From an uncultured Desulfatiglans sp. (lineage in GTDB: Bacteria > Desulfobacterota > DSM-4660 > Desulfatiglandales > Desulfatiglandaceae), in assembly GCA_900498135.1 (NCBI GenBank), contig LR026961.1:1991325-2055324 (forward strand): a DNA stretch of 64,000 bases, given 5' to 3'. The notes beneath the pieces are model-generated. The model ran no database searches and was not told the DNA's origin. It saw nothing but the letters and a program-made list of their open reading frames with translations. Numbering within the stretch: the first letter of the stretch is position 1; each line of letters opens with the position of its first letter. Positions 15,062-23,055 of this stretch are shown here, one piece after another. The translations under genes were made by a program, and so were the position numbers.

Positions 15062-15670
15062 ATGGAAAATCAACTCCGGGATGCTTCGGACAGCGATCTG
15101 GTCGGGCGGTTCAAAGAAGGGGCGCCGGAGGCCATGGACGAGATCGTCCGCCGCTATGGAGACCGTCTATTCAATTTTGGCCTGAAGATGTGCCGTCAGT
15201 CCGAGGATGCGGAGGATGTCACTCAGGAGACTTTTCTCAGTGCCTTCCGCTATCTGGACGGTTTTCGGGGGGAGACCAAACTCCGGAACTGGCTTTTCAA
15301 GATAGCCGCCAGGGCGTGTCTGAAGAAGCGGCGGAAAAAGAAATGCGAGCCCGACCGGGAGTTGTCGCTCGACGCCCTGATACCGGGTGAGGATGGTCCG
15401 GTTGCCTATGAGATCCCCGACTGGTCCGAAAATCCATCCGATCATCTGATCCGCGCCGAGTTGAAGGAACGGATCGAACAGGCCATCGCCGCGCTTCCGC
15501 CGAAATACCGGATGGTGTTCAATCTGCGTGATATCGAGGGGTTCAGTACGGAGGAAACGGCTGAAATCATGGGGATCTCGACGCAACTGGTCAAGACCCG
15601 GCTGCACCGCGCGCGGCTTTTCCTGCGCCAGGCCATAGCCGAGGACGGCTGGGAGGAGGGCGCCCGATGA
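15062..15670 (+). CDS. ECF-type RNA polymerase sigma factor
   Basis: A 202-residue extracytoplasmic-function sigma factor. Region 2 is at ~15-85 (EIVRRYGDRLFNFGLKMCRQSEDAEDVTQETFLSAFRYLDGFRGETKLRNWLFKIA), with the DVTQETF motif, and region 4 is at ~140-195 (LPPKYRMVFNLRDIEGFSTEETAEIMGISTQLVKTRLHRARLFLR). Regions 1.1 and 3 are absent. It overlaps the next gene, an anti-sigma factor, by 4 nt. The 245-bp gap upstream is AT-rich near 15000 and should contain the promoter, but I see no clear self-recognition site there. Confidence 0.92.
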   Translation: MENQLRDASDSDLVGRFKEGAPEAMDEIVRRYGDRLFNFGLKMCRQSEDAEDVTQETFLSAFRYLDGFRGETKLRNWLFKIAARACLKKRRKKKCEPDRELSLDALIPGEDGPVAYEIPDWSENPSDHLIRAELKERIEQAIAALPPKYRMVFNLRDIEGFSTEETAEIMGISTQLVKTRLHRARLFLRQAIAEDGWEEGAR

Positions 15671-15918
15671 GCGAAGAGTGCCGGAAATACTTCGAACGGG
15701 TCTCGGAATATCTGGACGGCGAGTTGACTGCGGAGACCTGCCTGGAGATCGAGGCCCATCTCGAAGAGTGCCCGCCCTGCAAGGCCTGCGTCGAGTCTCT
15801 GAAAAAGACCATCGCCCTCTGCCGCAGGGTCCCCTGCGAGTCCATGCCGGACGACGTCAGGGAGCGTCTCAGGAAGACCCTCCTGGACTGCATCGGGCGG
15901 AATGAGCCTGCCGGATGA
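15667..15918 (+). CDS. Anti-sigma factor with zinc-finger (zf-HC2) domain
   Basis: An 83-residue cytoplasmic protein. The HLEECPPCKAC segment at residues ~32-42 is the HxxxCxxC zinc-binding motif of ZAS/zf-HC2 anti-sigma factors, following YLDGELTAETCLEIEAH. It has no transmembrane helix, so it would be a soluble, possibly redox-sensing anti-sigma such as RsrA, and not a membrane-bound type; further Cys occur at CRRVPC and LLDC. It overlaps the sigma gene by ATGA. It ends 18 bp from the convergent der. Confidence 0.85.
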   Translation: MSEECRKYFERVSEYLDGELTAETCLEIEAHLEECPPCKACVESLKKTIALCRRVPCESMPDDVRERLRKTLLDCIGRNEPAG

Positions 15919-15936
15919 GCGCCGGATCGGCGGTCG

Positions 15937-17256
15937 TCACTTCCGCCTGAAAAAGAGACGGATGGGTGTCTTCTCCAGGCCGAGCCGTTCACGGATGCCA
16001 TTCAGGAGAAAGCGCTCATAGGCGGGGGTGATCTTGTCGGGGCGGTTTGCGAAGACCACAAAGGCCGGGGGGCGGCTTCCGACCTGCGTCGCGTAGAACA
16101 ACCGCACCCGCCCATGTCCGATGCGCGGCGGGGGATGCTGTCCGGCCACCTCCTGAAGGGCTGCGTTGACCACCCCGGTGGTGAAAGAACTCGCGAACTG
16201 GCTGTAGACGAGGTCGATTTCACGGAAGACCTTCATGACGCGCTCCCCGGTCAGGGCCGAGACATGGATCCGGGGCGCGAAAGAGACGAAGGACAGCTCG
16301 CGGTCCAGGGTCCGCTTCAGGTCCGCCTGTTTCGACCGGTCTCCTTTCACGAGGTCCCATTTGTTGATCACCAGAACGAGGCCCCTGCCCTTTTCGAGGG
16401 CGTACCCGCAGATCCGGGCGTCCTGCTCGGCGACCCCTTCGAAGGCATCCAGCATCAGCACCGCAATGTGGCATTGTTCGAGGCGCTTCAAGGCCTTGAT
16501 CACGGAAAATTTTTCGATCTTCTCCTTGACGCGGGCCTTCCTGCGGATGCCCGCCGTGTCGATCAGGACATAGTCCCGCCCTTTGAAGGAGAACGGGGTG
16601 TCGATCGCATCGCGGGTGGTGCCGGGAAGATCGCTGACCACCAGGCGCTCGGCGCCGAGGATGCGGTTGATGAAGGAGGATTTCCCGACGTTGGGTTTCC
16701 CCAGGACGGCCACGCGGATGGGGCCGCCTTCCTGCTGTTCCTGCGGGGGCGTCTCTTCGAAAGGCCAATCGGCCGTGACGGCCTCCATGAGCGCGCGCAC
16801 GCCATAGCCGTGCGCGGCCGAGACCGGGTGCACCTGCTCCACCCCGAGGCCGAAGAATTCGTTCGACAGATGCTCGTGCTCAGGGCCGTCGATCTTGTTG
16901 ACCGCGACGAAGAACGGTTTCCGGCTCCGGCGGAGCGTCTGGGCCATCTCGGCGTCGCCGGGAAGTACACCCTGGCGGCCGTCCACCACGAGGATGACGC
17001 GGTCGGCCTCCTGCATGGCCCGGTCCACCTGACGGCGGACTTGGCCGAGGAGGGGATCCTGGCCGAGATCGTCATACCCGCCGGTGTCGACCAGGGTGAA
17101 ACGCACCCCTTCGTACAGGACCGAGGCATGGATGCGGTCGCGGGTCACGCCCGGGCGGTTGTCGACCAGGGCGTCGCGCGAGCGCGAGATGCGGTTGAAG
17201 AGGGTGGACTTGCCGACATTCGGGCGGCCCACGATGGCGATGATCGGTTCGGGCAT
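15937..17256 (-). CDS. der: Ribosome-assembly GTPase Der (EngA)
   Basis: A 439-residue protein with two tandem GTPase domains and a C-terminal KH-like domain. Domain 1: GRPNVGKS (residues ~10-17), DTGG, NKID. Domain 2: GKPNVGKS (~183-190), DTAGIRRK, NKWD. It acts in 50S subunit biogenesis. ATG 17256 gives the usual length; upstream in-frame codons read as non-coding sequence. The acidic-poor QQEGGP linker between domains is short. The gene is convergent with the anti-sigma factor and divergent from pyrG. Confidence 0.96.
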   Translation of the reverse strand: MPEPIIAIVGRPNVGKSTLFNRISRSRDALVDNRPGVTRDRIHASVLYEGVRFTLVDTGGYDDLGQDPLLGQVRRQVDRAMQEADRVILVVDGRQGVLPGDAEMAQTLRRSRKPFFVAVNKIDGPEHEHLSNEFFGLGVEQVHPVSAAHGYGVRALMEAVTADWPFEETPPQEQQEGGPIRVAVLGKPNVGKSSFINRILGAERLVVSDLPGTTRDAIDTPFSFKGRDYVLIDTAGIRRKARVKEKIEKFSVIKALKRLEQCHIAVLMLDAFEGVAEQDARICGYALEKGRGLVLVINKWDLVKGDRSKQADLKRTLDRELSFVSFAPRIHVSALTGERVMKVFREIDLVYSQFASSFTTGVVNAALQEVAGQHPPPRIGHGRVRLFYATQVGSRPPAFVVFANRPDKITPAYERFLLNGIRERLGLEKTPIRLFFRRK

Positions 17257-17478
17257 GGATTGTTCCTGATTTCCCCGTAAAATAAAAAAGTTTTTCATTG
17301 TACCCCTTTTGTCGAGGCGGTCAAGGGCAATCCCTGCGGCCGGCTGTTTCGGGGGCCACGGCGGCACCAGGAATTGGGCTTGACTATTGGGTTGGGGGCG
17401 GTTAGTTTCCTCTCTGAGAAACCTACGAGGTTGACTGCGAACGGATCTGATCCGCACGTGCCGATGGGGTTGTTTTCC

Positions 17479-17557
17479 TGTTCGGAAAGGGCCTTTTTGG
17501 CAATCTCGGTGTCCATCTGTACGTTTGCTTGTGCGGCGGCCTGCAGGTCTCCTCCGT
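17479..17557. repeat. Left-half fragment of the 220-bp inverted-end repeat
   Basis: The stretch from TTCGGAAAGGGCC through GGCCTGCAGGTCTCCTCCG matches the left half of the copy at 60680 (and the reverse complement of the right half of 21603-21822); the other half is absent. It lies in the 562-bp gap between divergent der and pyrG (17257-17818). Downstream in that gap there is a small GCCGCC/GGCGGC hairpin at about 17714, otherwise nothing recognisable. Confidence 0.6.
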
Positions 17558-17818
17558 ACCCATGCTATGGGTAAGGGTTGTTTCGGCTTCGCGCTCTGCT
17601 GCGGGAGCGGCAGTCCAGGCACGTGCGTTTTACGCAGAGTGATGATTCCCGGCAAGGCGGTGATCGCCTGAATATGAGAGCCTCTAGGCGGTGGATTCCA
17701 GAAATGCAGGACACGCCGCCGAAAAAGGCGGCTCGATCCCGGGTCCCGAGGGGATGAGGCGGCAGGCCCTTCGGCGTCCTGCCGGGAGCACGGTTCCCCC
17801 GCCGATAAGGTTTTCTTC

Positions 17819-19414
17819 ATGATGCCCACGAAATACATCATCGTCACGGGCGGTGTCCTTTCCGGTCTGGGAAAAGGGATCGCCGCGGCCTCCATCGGCC
17901 ACCTCCTCTCTTCGAGGCTCAAGATCATCCCCATCAAGTGCGACGGGTACCTGAACGTGGATCCGGGCACCATGAACCCGTTCGAGCACGGCGAGGTCTT
18001 CGTGCTGGAGGACGGGGGCGAGGTGGACATGGATTTTGGGCACTATGAGCGGTTCCTGGGCGTCAACTGCAAGTCCAAGTGGAACCTCACCATGGGCAAG
18101 GTCTTCGACATGGTCCGCCAGAAGGAACGGCGCGGGGACTACCTCGGAAAGACCGTCCAGTACATCCCGCATGTGACCGACATCATCAAGCACCACATCT
18201 TCGAAATTTCCCAGGAAGAGCAGCCGGACCTCGTGATCGTCGAGATCGGGGGAACGGTCGGGGATATCGAAAACGAACTCTTCCTGGAAGCGATGCGGCA
18301 GATGAAAGAGGATGTGGGCCGCGAAAACATCCTGTACGTTCACCTGACCTACGTGCCCATCCCCTACGGGGTCAACGAGCAGAAATCCAAGCCGACGCAG
18401 CAGAGCGTGAACCTGCTGAAGCAGCGCGGCATCTTCCCGGATATCATCATCGGGCGCTGTTCGGAGTTCCTCACCCGGGAGATCAAGTCCAAGATCGCGA
18501 GCTTCTGCGATGTGCATCCCAATGCGGTGATCACCGGGCTCGACGTCGAAGACATCTATGAGATCCCCCTGATCTTCGAGCAGGAGGGTCTGCCGGAGAT
18601 CATCCACAAGAAGCTCCACATCTACAGCCCCCCGGACCTGCGCAAGTGGCGCCAGTATATCGAGAATATCCGCAACCCCGAATATGCCGTGACGGTCGCT
18701 ATGTGCGGCAAATACACGAAGCTCGAGGATTCCTACGCGTCGATCATCGAGGCCTTCAACCACTGTTCGGCCCATCTTCGGTGCAAGGTCAATCTGAAAT
18801 GGGTGGAGACGACCGGACTCGAGAACCTCGATGAATCGGATGTGCTGGAAGGAGTGGACGGCATTGTTGTGCCGGGCGGATTCGGGGTGAGGGGGACCGA
18901 AGGCAAGATCGAGATCATCCGCATGGCGCGGGAGCGGGATATCCCTTTTTTGGGGCTGTGCCTCGGCCTGCAGCTGGCCGTGATCGAGTTCGCCCGCCAT
19001 GTCTGCGGGCTCGAGGGCGCCAACTCGACCGAGATGGACCCCGACACCCCCCACCCGGTGATCGACATCCTGCCCGAGCAGCGCACGGTGAAGGACAAGG
19101 GGGGGACGATGCGGCTCGGCGCCTATCCGGCGGTTCTGAAGGAGGAGACCCTGGTGCGCGAACTCTACGGTGCCGCCGAGGTATCGGAGCGCCATCGCCA
19201 CCGCTACGAGGTCAACCCGGACTACCACCAGCGGATCGCCGACAACGGGATGACCTTTTCGGGCCTGTCGCGGGACGGGAGGCTGGTGGAATTCATCGAA
19301 CTCCCGCAGCTCCGGTTCTTTGCGGCGACCCAGGCGCATCCCGAGCTGACCTCCCGCATGGAGCGGCCGGCGCCCCTGTTCTACGGGTTTGTCAGGGCAT
19401 GTCTGAACCGGTAG
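17819..19414 (+). CDS. pyrG: CTP synthase
   Basis: A 531-residue enzyme converting UTP to CTP with glutamine as ammonia source. The N-terminal synthetase domain starts TKYIIVTGGVLSGLGKGIAAASIGHLL; the C-terminal class I glutamine amidotransferase domain contains the nucleophile in PFLGLCLGLQLAVIEFARHV and the catalytic His/Glu near HPEL. The pyrimidine partner pyrE lies two genes downstream. Tandem ATGs at 17819 and 17822 follow AAGG; the second may be the true start. Confidence 0.98.
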   Translation: MMPTKYIIVTGGVLSGLGKGIAAASIGHLLSSRLKIIPIKCDGYLNVDPGTMNPFEHGEVFVLEDGGEVDMDFGHYERFLGVNCKSKWNLTMGKVFDMVRQKERRGDYLGKTVQYIPHVTDIIKHHIFEISQEEQPDLVIVEIGGTVGDIENELFLEAMRQMKEDVGRENILYVHLTYVPIPYGVNEQKSKPTQQSVNLLKQRGIFPDIIIGRCSEFLTREIKSKIASFCDVHPNAVITGLDVEDIYEIPLIFEQEGLPEIIHKKLHIYSPPDLRKWRQYIENIRNPEYAVTVAMCGKYTKLEDSYASIIEAFNHCSAHLRCKVNLKWVETTGLENLDESDVLEGVDGIVVPGGFGVRGTEGKIEIIRMARERDIPFLGLCLGLQLAVIEFARHVCGLEGANSTEMDPDTPHPVIDILPEQRTVKDKGGTMRLGAYPAVLKEETLVRELYGAAEVSERHRHRYEVNPDYHQRIADNGMTFSGLSRDGRLVEFIELPQLRFFAATQAHPELTSRMERPAPLFYGFVRACLNR

Positions 19415-19544
19415 CACGGGCCCCGATTATGGCTTGGGGCGGGACGGACGAGGATGAGCCGGTCCTAAAGAGGACCGGCGGCCGCCGGGGGGGCGGCCTG
19501 GGATCGGAGGTTTCGGCGCGGCGTGGCGGAAGACGAAGAAGGCT

Positions 19545-20072
19545 ATGACGGTAGTTATCGATCTGTCTGCAAGGCGGCAGGATCTTCTCGTCAAGCGGGC
19601 CTACCGCAACTGGGGGGCCCGCTTCGGCGAGGATTTCGGTGCGGAGACGTGCCTGTCCGGCCTTTCCCTTCAGACCCTGACCTTCCTTGCCCAGGGGAGG
19701 GAAAAAGGGACCTTCTACATTTATGATCTGATCATGACCCTGCGGGAGATGGGGTCGGGTTTCGAGTTTGCCGACCTGTCGGCCAAGAACAAGATGGACG
19801 TCATCGACCAGTACCTCTTCATCCTCGATCGGATCCGGTTCGAGTGCATGAAGCGCCTGGGCTGGATCGAGTCCTACCCGGGAGAGGACTACGCGCTGGT
19901 CGAAATCGTCCTGCAGTTCGAGCAGGTGGCACCGGGTCTGCAGGCCGAGATCCCCCGCCTCAGCTCGGGACATCCCGGCTACGATGAGTACAGGCGGCTG
20001 AGCACCTTTGACCGCGAGGCCTTCGTCCGCAAGCTGATCCCTAAAGCCCTCAAAGCCATCCAGGACCTCTGA
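19545..20072 (+). CDS. Conserved-looking protein of unknown function between pyrG and pyrE
   Basis: A 175-residue, mainly helical soluble protein without recognised motif. It starts MTVVIDLSARRQDLLVKRAYRNWGARFGEDF, has a central stretch FADLSAKNKMDVIDQYLFILDRIRFECMKRLGW, and an acidic C-terminal third. Codon usage matches the neighbours and it lies in line with pyrG, pyrE and the NUDIX gene, which suggests one transcription unit. The nearby genes hint at a nucleotide-related or general housekeeping context, but no activity can be assigned. Confidence 0.65.
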   Translation: MTVVIDLSARRQDLLVKRAYRNWGARFGEDFGAETCLSGLSLQTLTFLAQGREKGTFYIYDLIMTLREMGSGFEFADLSAKNKMDVIDQYLFILDRIRFECMKRLGWIESYPGEDYALVEIVLQFEQVAPGLQAEIPRLSSGHPGYDEYRRLSTFDREAFVRKLIPKALKAIQDL

Positions 20073-20100
20073 TTCCCATCGATGCCGCTTCACGAGACGC

Positions 20101-20132
20101 GCCGATTGGCCAAAAAGACCATTTCCGGATGG
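20101..20132. repeat. Right-end fragment of the 220-bp repeat
   Basis: GCCGATTGGCCAAAAAGACC followed by ATTTCCGGATGG is nearly identical to the right end of the copy at 21603-21822, including the terminal repeat. It lies in the short gap before pyrE and gives that gene an apparent but unlikely N-terminal extension. Confidence 0.65.
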
Positions 20133-20174
20133 GAAACTGTTGAAGTAGGCGCGAAGATTGCTTATGATGTGCCA

Positions 20175-20942
20175 ATGGAAACCTACAAGGAAGAACTGGC
20201 CCGGTCCCTTGCGGAGACCGGGGCTATTTTTTTTGAGCAGGGCCTGGTTCTGAAGGATGGACGGCCGACGCCTTATTTCGTAAACATGGCACGCTTCAAC
20301 ACAGGCCGGCTGGTGCTCGGGATGGGCCGTTTTTTCGCGCAGATGATGACGGCGAAAGGGCTGAGCAGCCAGGTGGATGTCATCCTCGGACCGTCCTACA
20401 AAGGGAGCGCCATCGCATTGGCCACCAGCATCGCCCTCTGGGAGGAGTACGGGCGCGATCTGCCCTTCGAATACGACCGCAAGGAGGCCAAGACCCACGG
20501 GGAGGCCTCCAAGGTAAAGAGTCTTCTGGTCAACCAGACGCTTTTCGACGGGTGCCGCATCTTTGTCGTGGACGATGTTGCGACCTCCATGGGGACAAAG
20601 ATCGAACTGCTCGAGAAGATCGCCGACGAGGCCGGGGCGCGGGGCATCGCCTGCCAGGTGACCGGGGTGGGCATCGCGGTCGACCGCGAGCAGACGACGG
20701 CGGTTTACGATGCTGCGGGCCGGGTCGTCGAGGGGCGCCGGGGCGCTGACGCCATCGCCGAATTCGAAGCCCGGACCGGAGTGCCGGTTTATGCTGTCGC
20801 GGGGATTCGCGAGATCGTCGCCTATCTCCATGAAAAGAGGATCCCCTTGAGAATCAACGGAGAGAGCCGTCCGATGGACGCCGCCACGAAAGCGGAGTTC
20901 GACCGCTACGTGGCAATTTACGGGGTGACGCAGAGACCATGA
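20175..20942 (+). CDS. pyrE: Orotate phosphoribosyltransferase
   Basis: A 255-residue phosphoribosyltransferase of pyrimidine synthesis making OMP from orotate and PRPP. Seen: FFEQGLVLKDGRPTPYFVNMARFNTGRL at the start, ILGPSYKGSAIALATSIAL as the hood/PPi loop, the flexible-loop DRKEAKTHGEASKV, and the PRPP-binding loop IFVVDDVATSMGTK. ATG 20175 is used because the preceding in-frame codons belong to a repeat fragment. It overlaps the next gene by ATGA. With 255 residues it is longer than E. coli PyrE (213), the C-terminal 50 residues being extra. Confidence 0.93.
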   Translation: METYKEELARSLAETGAIFFEQGLVLKDGRPTPYFVNMARFNTGRLVLGMGRFFAQMMTAKGLSSQVDVILGPSYKGSAIALATSIALWEEYGRDLPFEYDRKEAKTHGEASKVKSLLVNQTLFDGCRIFVVDDVATSMGTKIELLEKIADEAGARGIACQVTGVGIAVDREQTTAVYDAAGRVVEGRRGADAIAEFEARTGVPVYAVAGIREIVAYLHEKRIPLRINGESRPMDAATKAEFDRYVAIYGVTQRP

Positions 20943-21616
20943 GCGAGCCGGGGGCCGCGGAAAAAATATGTAATCCGAGCGTCTCTCCCTCTTTGGAAGG
21001 GTTGGCGCCTGGTGAACTCCTGAGCGGGTTTTCGGAAACGATCCGGTCGCTTCTCAACGCGAGACAGCCCCTGCGGCTCCGCGATGCCCGCGAAACGCAC
21101 CGGAGGGCCGGGGTGCTGATTCCCCTTGTGGAGGAGCAGAGCGGCTTCGCGGTGATTTTGACCCGGAGGACGCATCTCGTGCCCCATCACAAAGGGCAGA
21201 TCTCGTTCCCCGGCGGGAAGTTCGAGGCCCGGGACGGAAATGCCTGGCGGACCGCCCTTCGCGAGGCGTACGAGGAGATCGGACTTTGCCCCGAGGACGT
21301 GGTGCCGCTTGGCCGGATGGACGACACCCTCACGCTGGTCTCCAGATTCGTGGTGCATCCGTTTGTCGGGCTGGTGCCTCCGTCCTATCCCTTCCGCCTG
21401 AACCCCCAGGAGGTGGCGGCCCTGGTCAAGGTGCCTCTCGAGATTTTTCATCCAGCCCAGACCGGCTACCGCTGCGATTCGGTCGAGTATGAGGGGGAAG
21501 TCTATCGCACACGGGCCTATACCTACGAGGGAGATGTCATCTGGGGGGCCACCGCCAGGATCATGGATAATTTCATGCGGATCGTCGCACGCAAATTAGA
21601 TCCCATCCGGAAATGA
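20939..21616 (+). CDS. NUDIX hydrolase, probable CoA pyrophosphatase, with a repeat-altered C-terminus
   Basis: A 225-residue NUDIX protein. The Nudix box reads GKFEARDGNAWRTALREAYEEIGL at residues ~94-117 (GX5EX7REUXEEXGU), preceded by HHKGQISFPGGK, a pattern seen in CoA and ADP-ribose pyrophosphatases (NudL type). It overlaps pyrE by four nucleotides. The last residues, PIRK and the TGA, are encoded by the end of the 220-bp repeat inserted here. Removing the element and one copy of its 9-bp flanking repeat would give a tail LDLPLENI before a TAG. Confidence 0.88.
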   Translation: MSEPGAAEKICNPSVSPSLEGLAPGELLSGFSETIRSLLNARQPLRLRDARETHRRAGVLIPLVEEQSGFAVILTRRTHLVPHHKGQISFPGGKFEARDGNAWRTALREAYEEIGLCPEDVVPLGRMDDTLTLVSRFVVHPFVGLVPPSYPFRLNPQEVAALVKVPLEIFHPAQTGYRCDSVEYEGEVYRTRAYTYEGDVIWGATARIMDNFMRIVARKLDPIRK

Positions 21617-21822
21617 TTTCGCGGTAGAACCCCGTTTCCAATCCGGAAATGAGGATTTTTCTTTACACGCTGCGCGTGCTCAGTCCCACCCCTGCGGGGC
21701 GGGTCCCGGTTTGGCCAATATCAAGGAAATCAAGCGCTTGCGCGGAGGCGACCTGCAGATCGCCGCACAAGCAAACGTGCAGATTGACGCCGAGATTGGC
21801 CAAAAAGACCATTTCCGGATGG
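21603..21822. mobile_element. 220-bp repeat with 13-bp inverted ends (full copy A), MITE-like
   Basis: The element begins CCATCCGGAAATG and ends CATTTCCGGATGG, a perfect 13-bp inverted repeat. CAAATTAGA occurs at 21592-21600 and again at 21826-21834, flanking it as a 9-bp direct repeat, the form of a target-site duplication. An inner copy of the end motif lies at 21640-21651. There is no transposase. Reading its minus strand, an open frame contains LGVNLHVCLCGDLQV and later RPAGVGLSTRSV. A second full copy lies at 60680. Confidence 0.75.
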
Positions 21823-21835
21823 AAACAAATTAGAC

Positions 21836-21864
21836 TTGCCTCTCGAAAACATATAGCGTATAAA
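21836..21864 (+). promoter_or_regulatory. Promoter of tRNA-Pro
   Basis: TTGCCT (21836-21841) and TATAAA (21859-21864) have a 17-nt spacer, which puts the transcription start about 6-7 nt before the tRNA. It lies just outside the right end of the inserted repeat. Confidence 0.6.
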
Positions 21865-21877
21865 TCATAGGATGTGT

Positions 21878-21954
21878 CGGGACGTGGCTCAGTCTGGTAG
21901 AGCACCGCGTTCGGGACGCGGGAGTCGCTGGTTCAAATCCAGTCGTCCCGACCA
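21878..21954 (+). tRNA. tRNA-Pro (anticodon CGG)
   Basis: A 77-nt cloverleaf: acceptor CGGGACG / CGTCCCG, D-arm GCTC..GAGC, anticodon stem CCGCG / CGCGG with loop TTCGGGA (anticodon CGG, reads CCG), T-arm CTGG-TTCAAAT-CCAG and encoded ACCA. Single tRNA unit with its own promoter and terminator. Confidence 0.96.
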
Positions 21955-21972
21955 GCCATCAAAATGCACGGA

Positions 21973-22002
21973 AGCCGTCTTCGAAAGGGGACGGCTTTTT
22001 TT
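21973..22002 (+). terminator. Terminator of tRNA-Pro
   Basis: AGCCGTC pairs with GACGGCT and is followed by TTTTTT, 19 nt after the tRNA CCA end. It abuts the stop codon of the convergent DUF6485 gene. Confidence 0.8.
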
Positions 22003-22205
22003 CAGATTGCGCCCTTCTGGACCAGACGCGCGAAGTGCTCGAACGAGCGGTCATACGTGGCCTCGGCGTCCTTCGGAAAGCAGCAGCCCGGAAGCTGCCG
22101 CATCTTGAGGTGGTAGGCGATGCACTGGCAGCAGATGCCTTTGCGTGAACAGGGATCGTAGGTGCAGTTGCAGCGTGCGAGGTTTTTTTCCTGTTGACAT
22201 TCCAT
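22002..22205 (-). CDS. Small cysteine-rich DUF6485-family protein
   Basis: A 67-residue protein with nine cysteines: MECQQ, CNC, PCSRKGICCQC, and GCCF. It ends in TYDRSFEHFARL. I recognise this as the DUF6485 pattern found in anaerobic Desulfobacterota and Clostridia. The clustered cysteines suggest a metal or Fe-S site; function is not known. AAGGAAACG precedes the ATG. The gene is convergent to tRNA-Pro and shares its terminator region. The 300-bp gap upstream (22206-22505) holds no other gene and should contain promoters for this gene and the divergent NusG-like gene. Confidence 0.8.
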   Translation of the reverse strand: MECQQEKNLARCNCTYDPCSRKGICCQCIAYHLKMRQLPGCCFPKDAEATYDRSFEHFARLVQKGAI

Positions 22206-22505
22206 CGTTTCCTTGTCTCCTTTTCCCTTTGATTTTTTTCGACTGGACCTCGATCGATGGGAAGGCCGGAGTCCTCGAAAAGCGGACAGCGATGCGTTTC
22301 AAACGATGATTTTTTGGAACATGAAGGCTTTCATGTTGATTTCTATTGTCTATTCTACAGACGAGACATTCTGTTCCTGTCCTTGAGATTTTTTTGCGGA
22401 TCGGTCCCCTGTAACTGATTCGCCGGAATCGGCGGATCAAAAAAACGACTTCATTTTAAACCCGAAATCTGAAACTTCAAGGGCTCGACCTCCAGGATCC
22501 GAGGA

Positions 22506-23033
22506 ATGGAAGAAGCCGAAAAACAATGGTACGCGCTGCACACCCGCAGCCGCTTCGAGAAGAAGGTCTTCGATGGTTTGACCGGAAAAGGGCACGAGGC
22601 GTTTCTTCCGCAGATACAGGTCATGAGCCGGCGCAGAGACCGGCGCAGGAAACTCCTGGTGCCGCTTCTCCCCGGCTATGTTTTTGTCCGGACCACCCTC
22701 GATCCGGAGGAGTATCATCATATTCTGAGAACCATCGGCGTGGTCCGTATGATCGGTTTCAAAGGCAAGGCGGTGCCTGCCAGGGAAGAGGAAATCGCCT
22801 CGCTGATGATCCTGGATGGAACCGACCGGACGGTGCAGAACCGGGCCTATATGCGCAAGGGCGACCGGGTGATGATCATGGAGGGTCCGTTCAAGGGGCT
22901 GGTGGGTTTCTACATCCGTCCGCGGGGCAAAGGCAAGGTGGTCATCTCGATCGAACTCCTGAGGAGGTCCCTTGTGATAGAGATCGATGACTGGGCGCTC
23001 GAAAAGGTTCCCGAGCATGGCTTGATCGGATAA
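22506..23033 (+). CDS. NusG-like transcription antiterminator (RfaH/UpxY/LoaP type)
   Basis: A 175-residue NusG paralog: the NGN domain is at ~7-105 (KQWYALHTRSRFEKKVFDGLTGKGHEAFLPQ, RRRKLLVPLLPGYVFVRT, VVRMIGF) and a KOW domain at ~118-165 (KGDRVMIMEGPFKGLVGFYIRPRGKGKVVISIELL). Specialised NusG proteins of this kind ride RNA polymerase through long polysaccharide operons. Here it is followed 22 bp downstream by a nucleotide-sugar epimerase, then by the secretion operon, while the main polysaccharide genes start 18 kb away. Which operon it serves is not shown. Confidence 0.85.
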   Translation: MEEAEKQWYALHTRSRFEKKVFDGLTGKGHEAFLPQIQVMSRRRDRRRKLLVPLLPGYVFVRTTLDPEEYHHILRTIGVVRMIGFKGKAVPAREEEIASLMILDGTDRTVQNRAYMRKGDRVMIMEGPFKGLVGFYIRPRGKGKVVISIELLRRSLVIEIDDWALEKVPEHGLIG

Positions 23034-23055
23034 CGAATGCACCAAGAAAGGGATT

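Noticed and set aside
17684-19417. 577-residue minus-strand frame opposite pyrG
   Set aside because: It is antisense to a certain enzyme and its composition (many Asp, His, Arg) is that of a GC-rich shadow frame.
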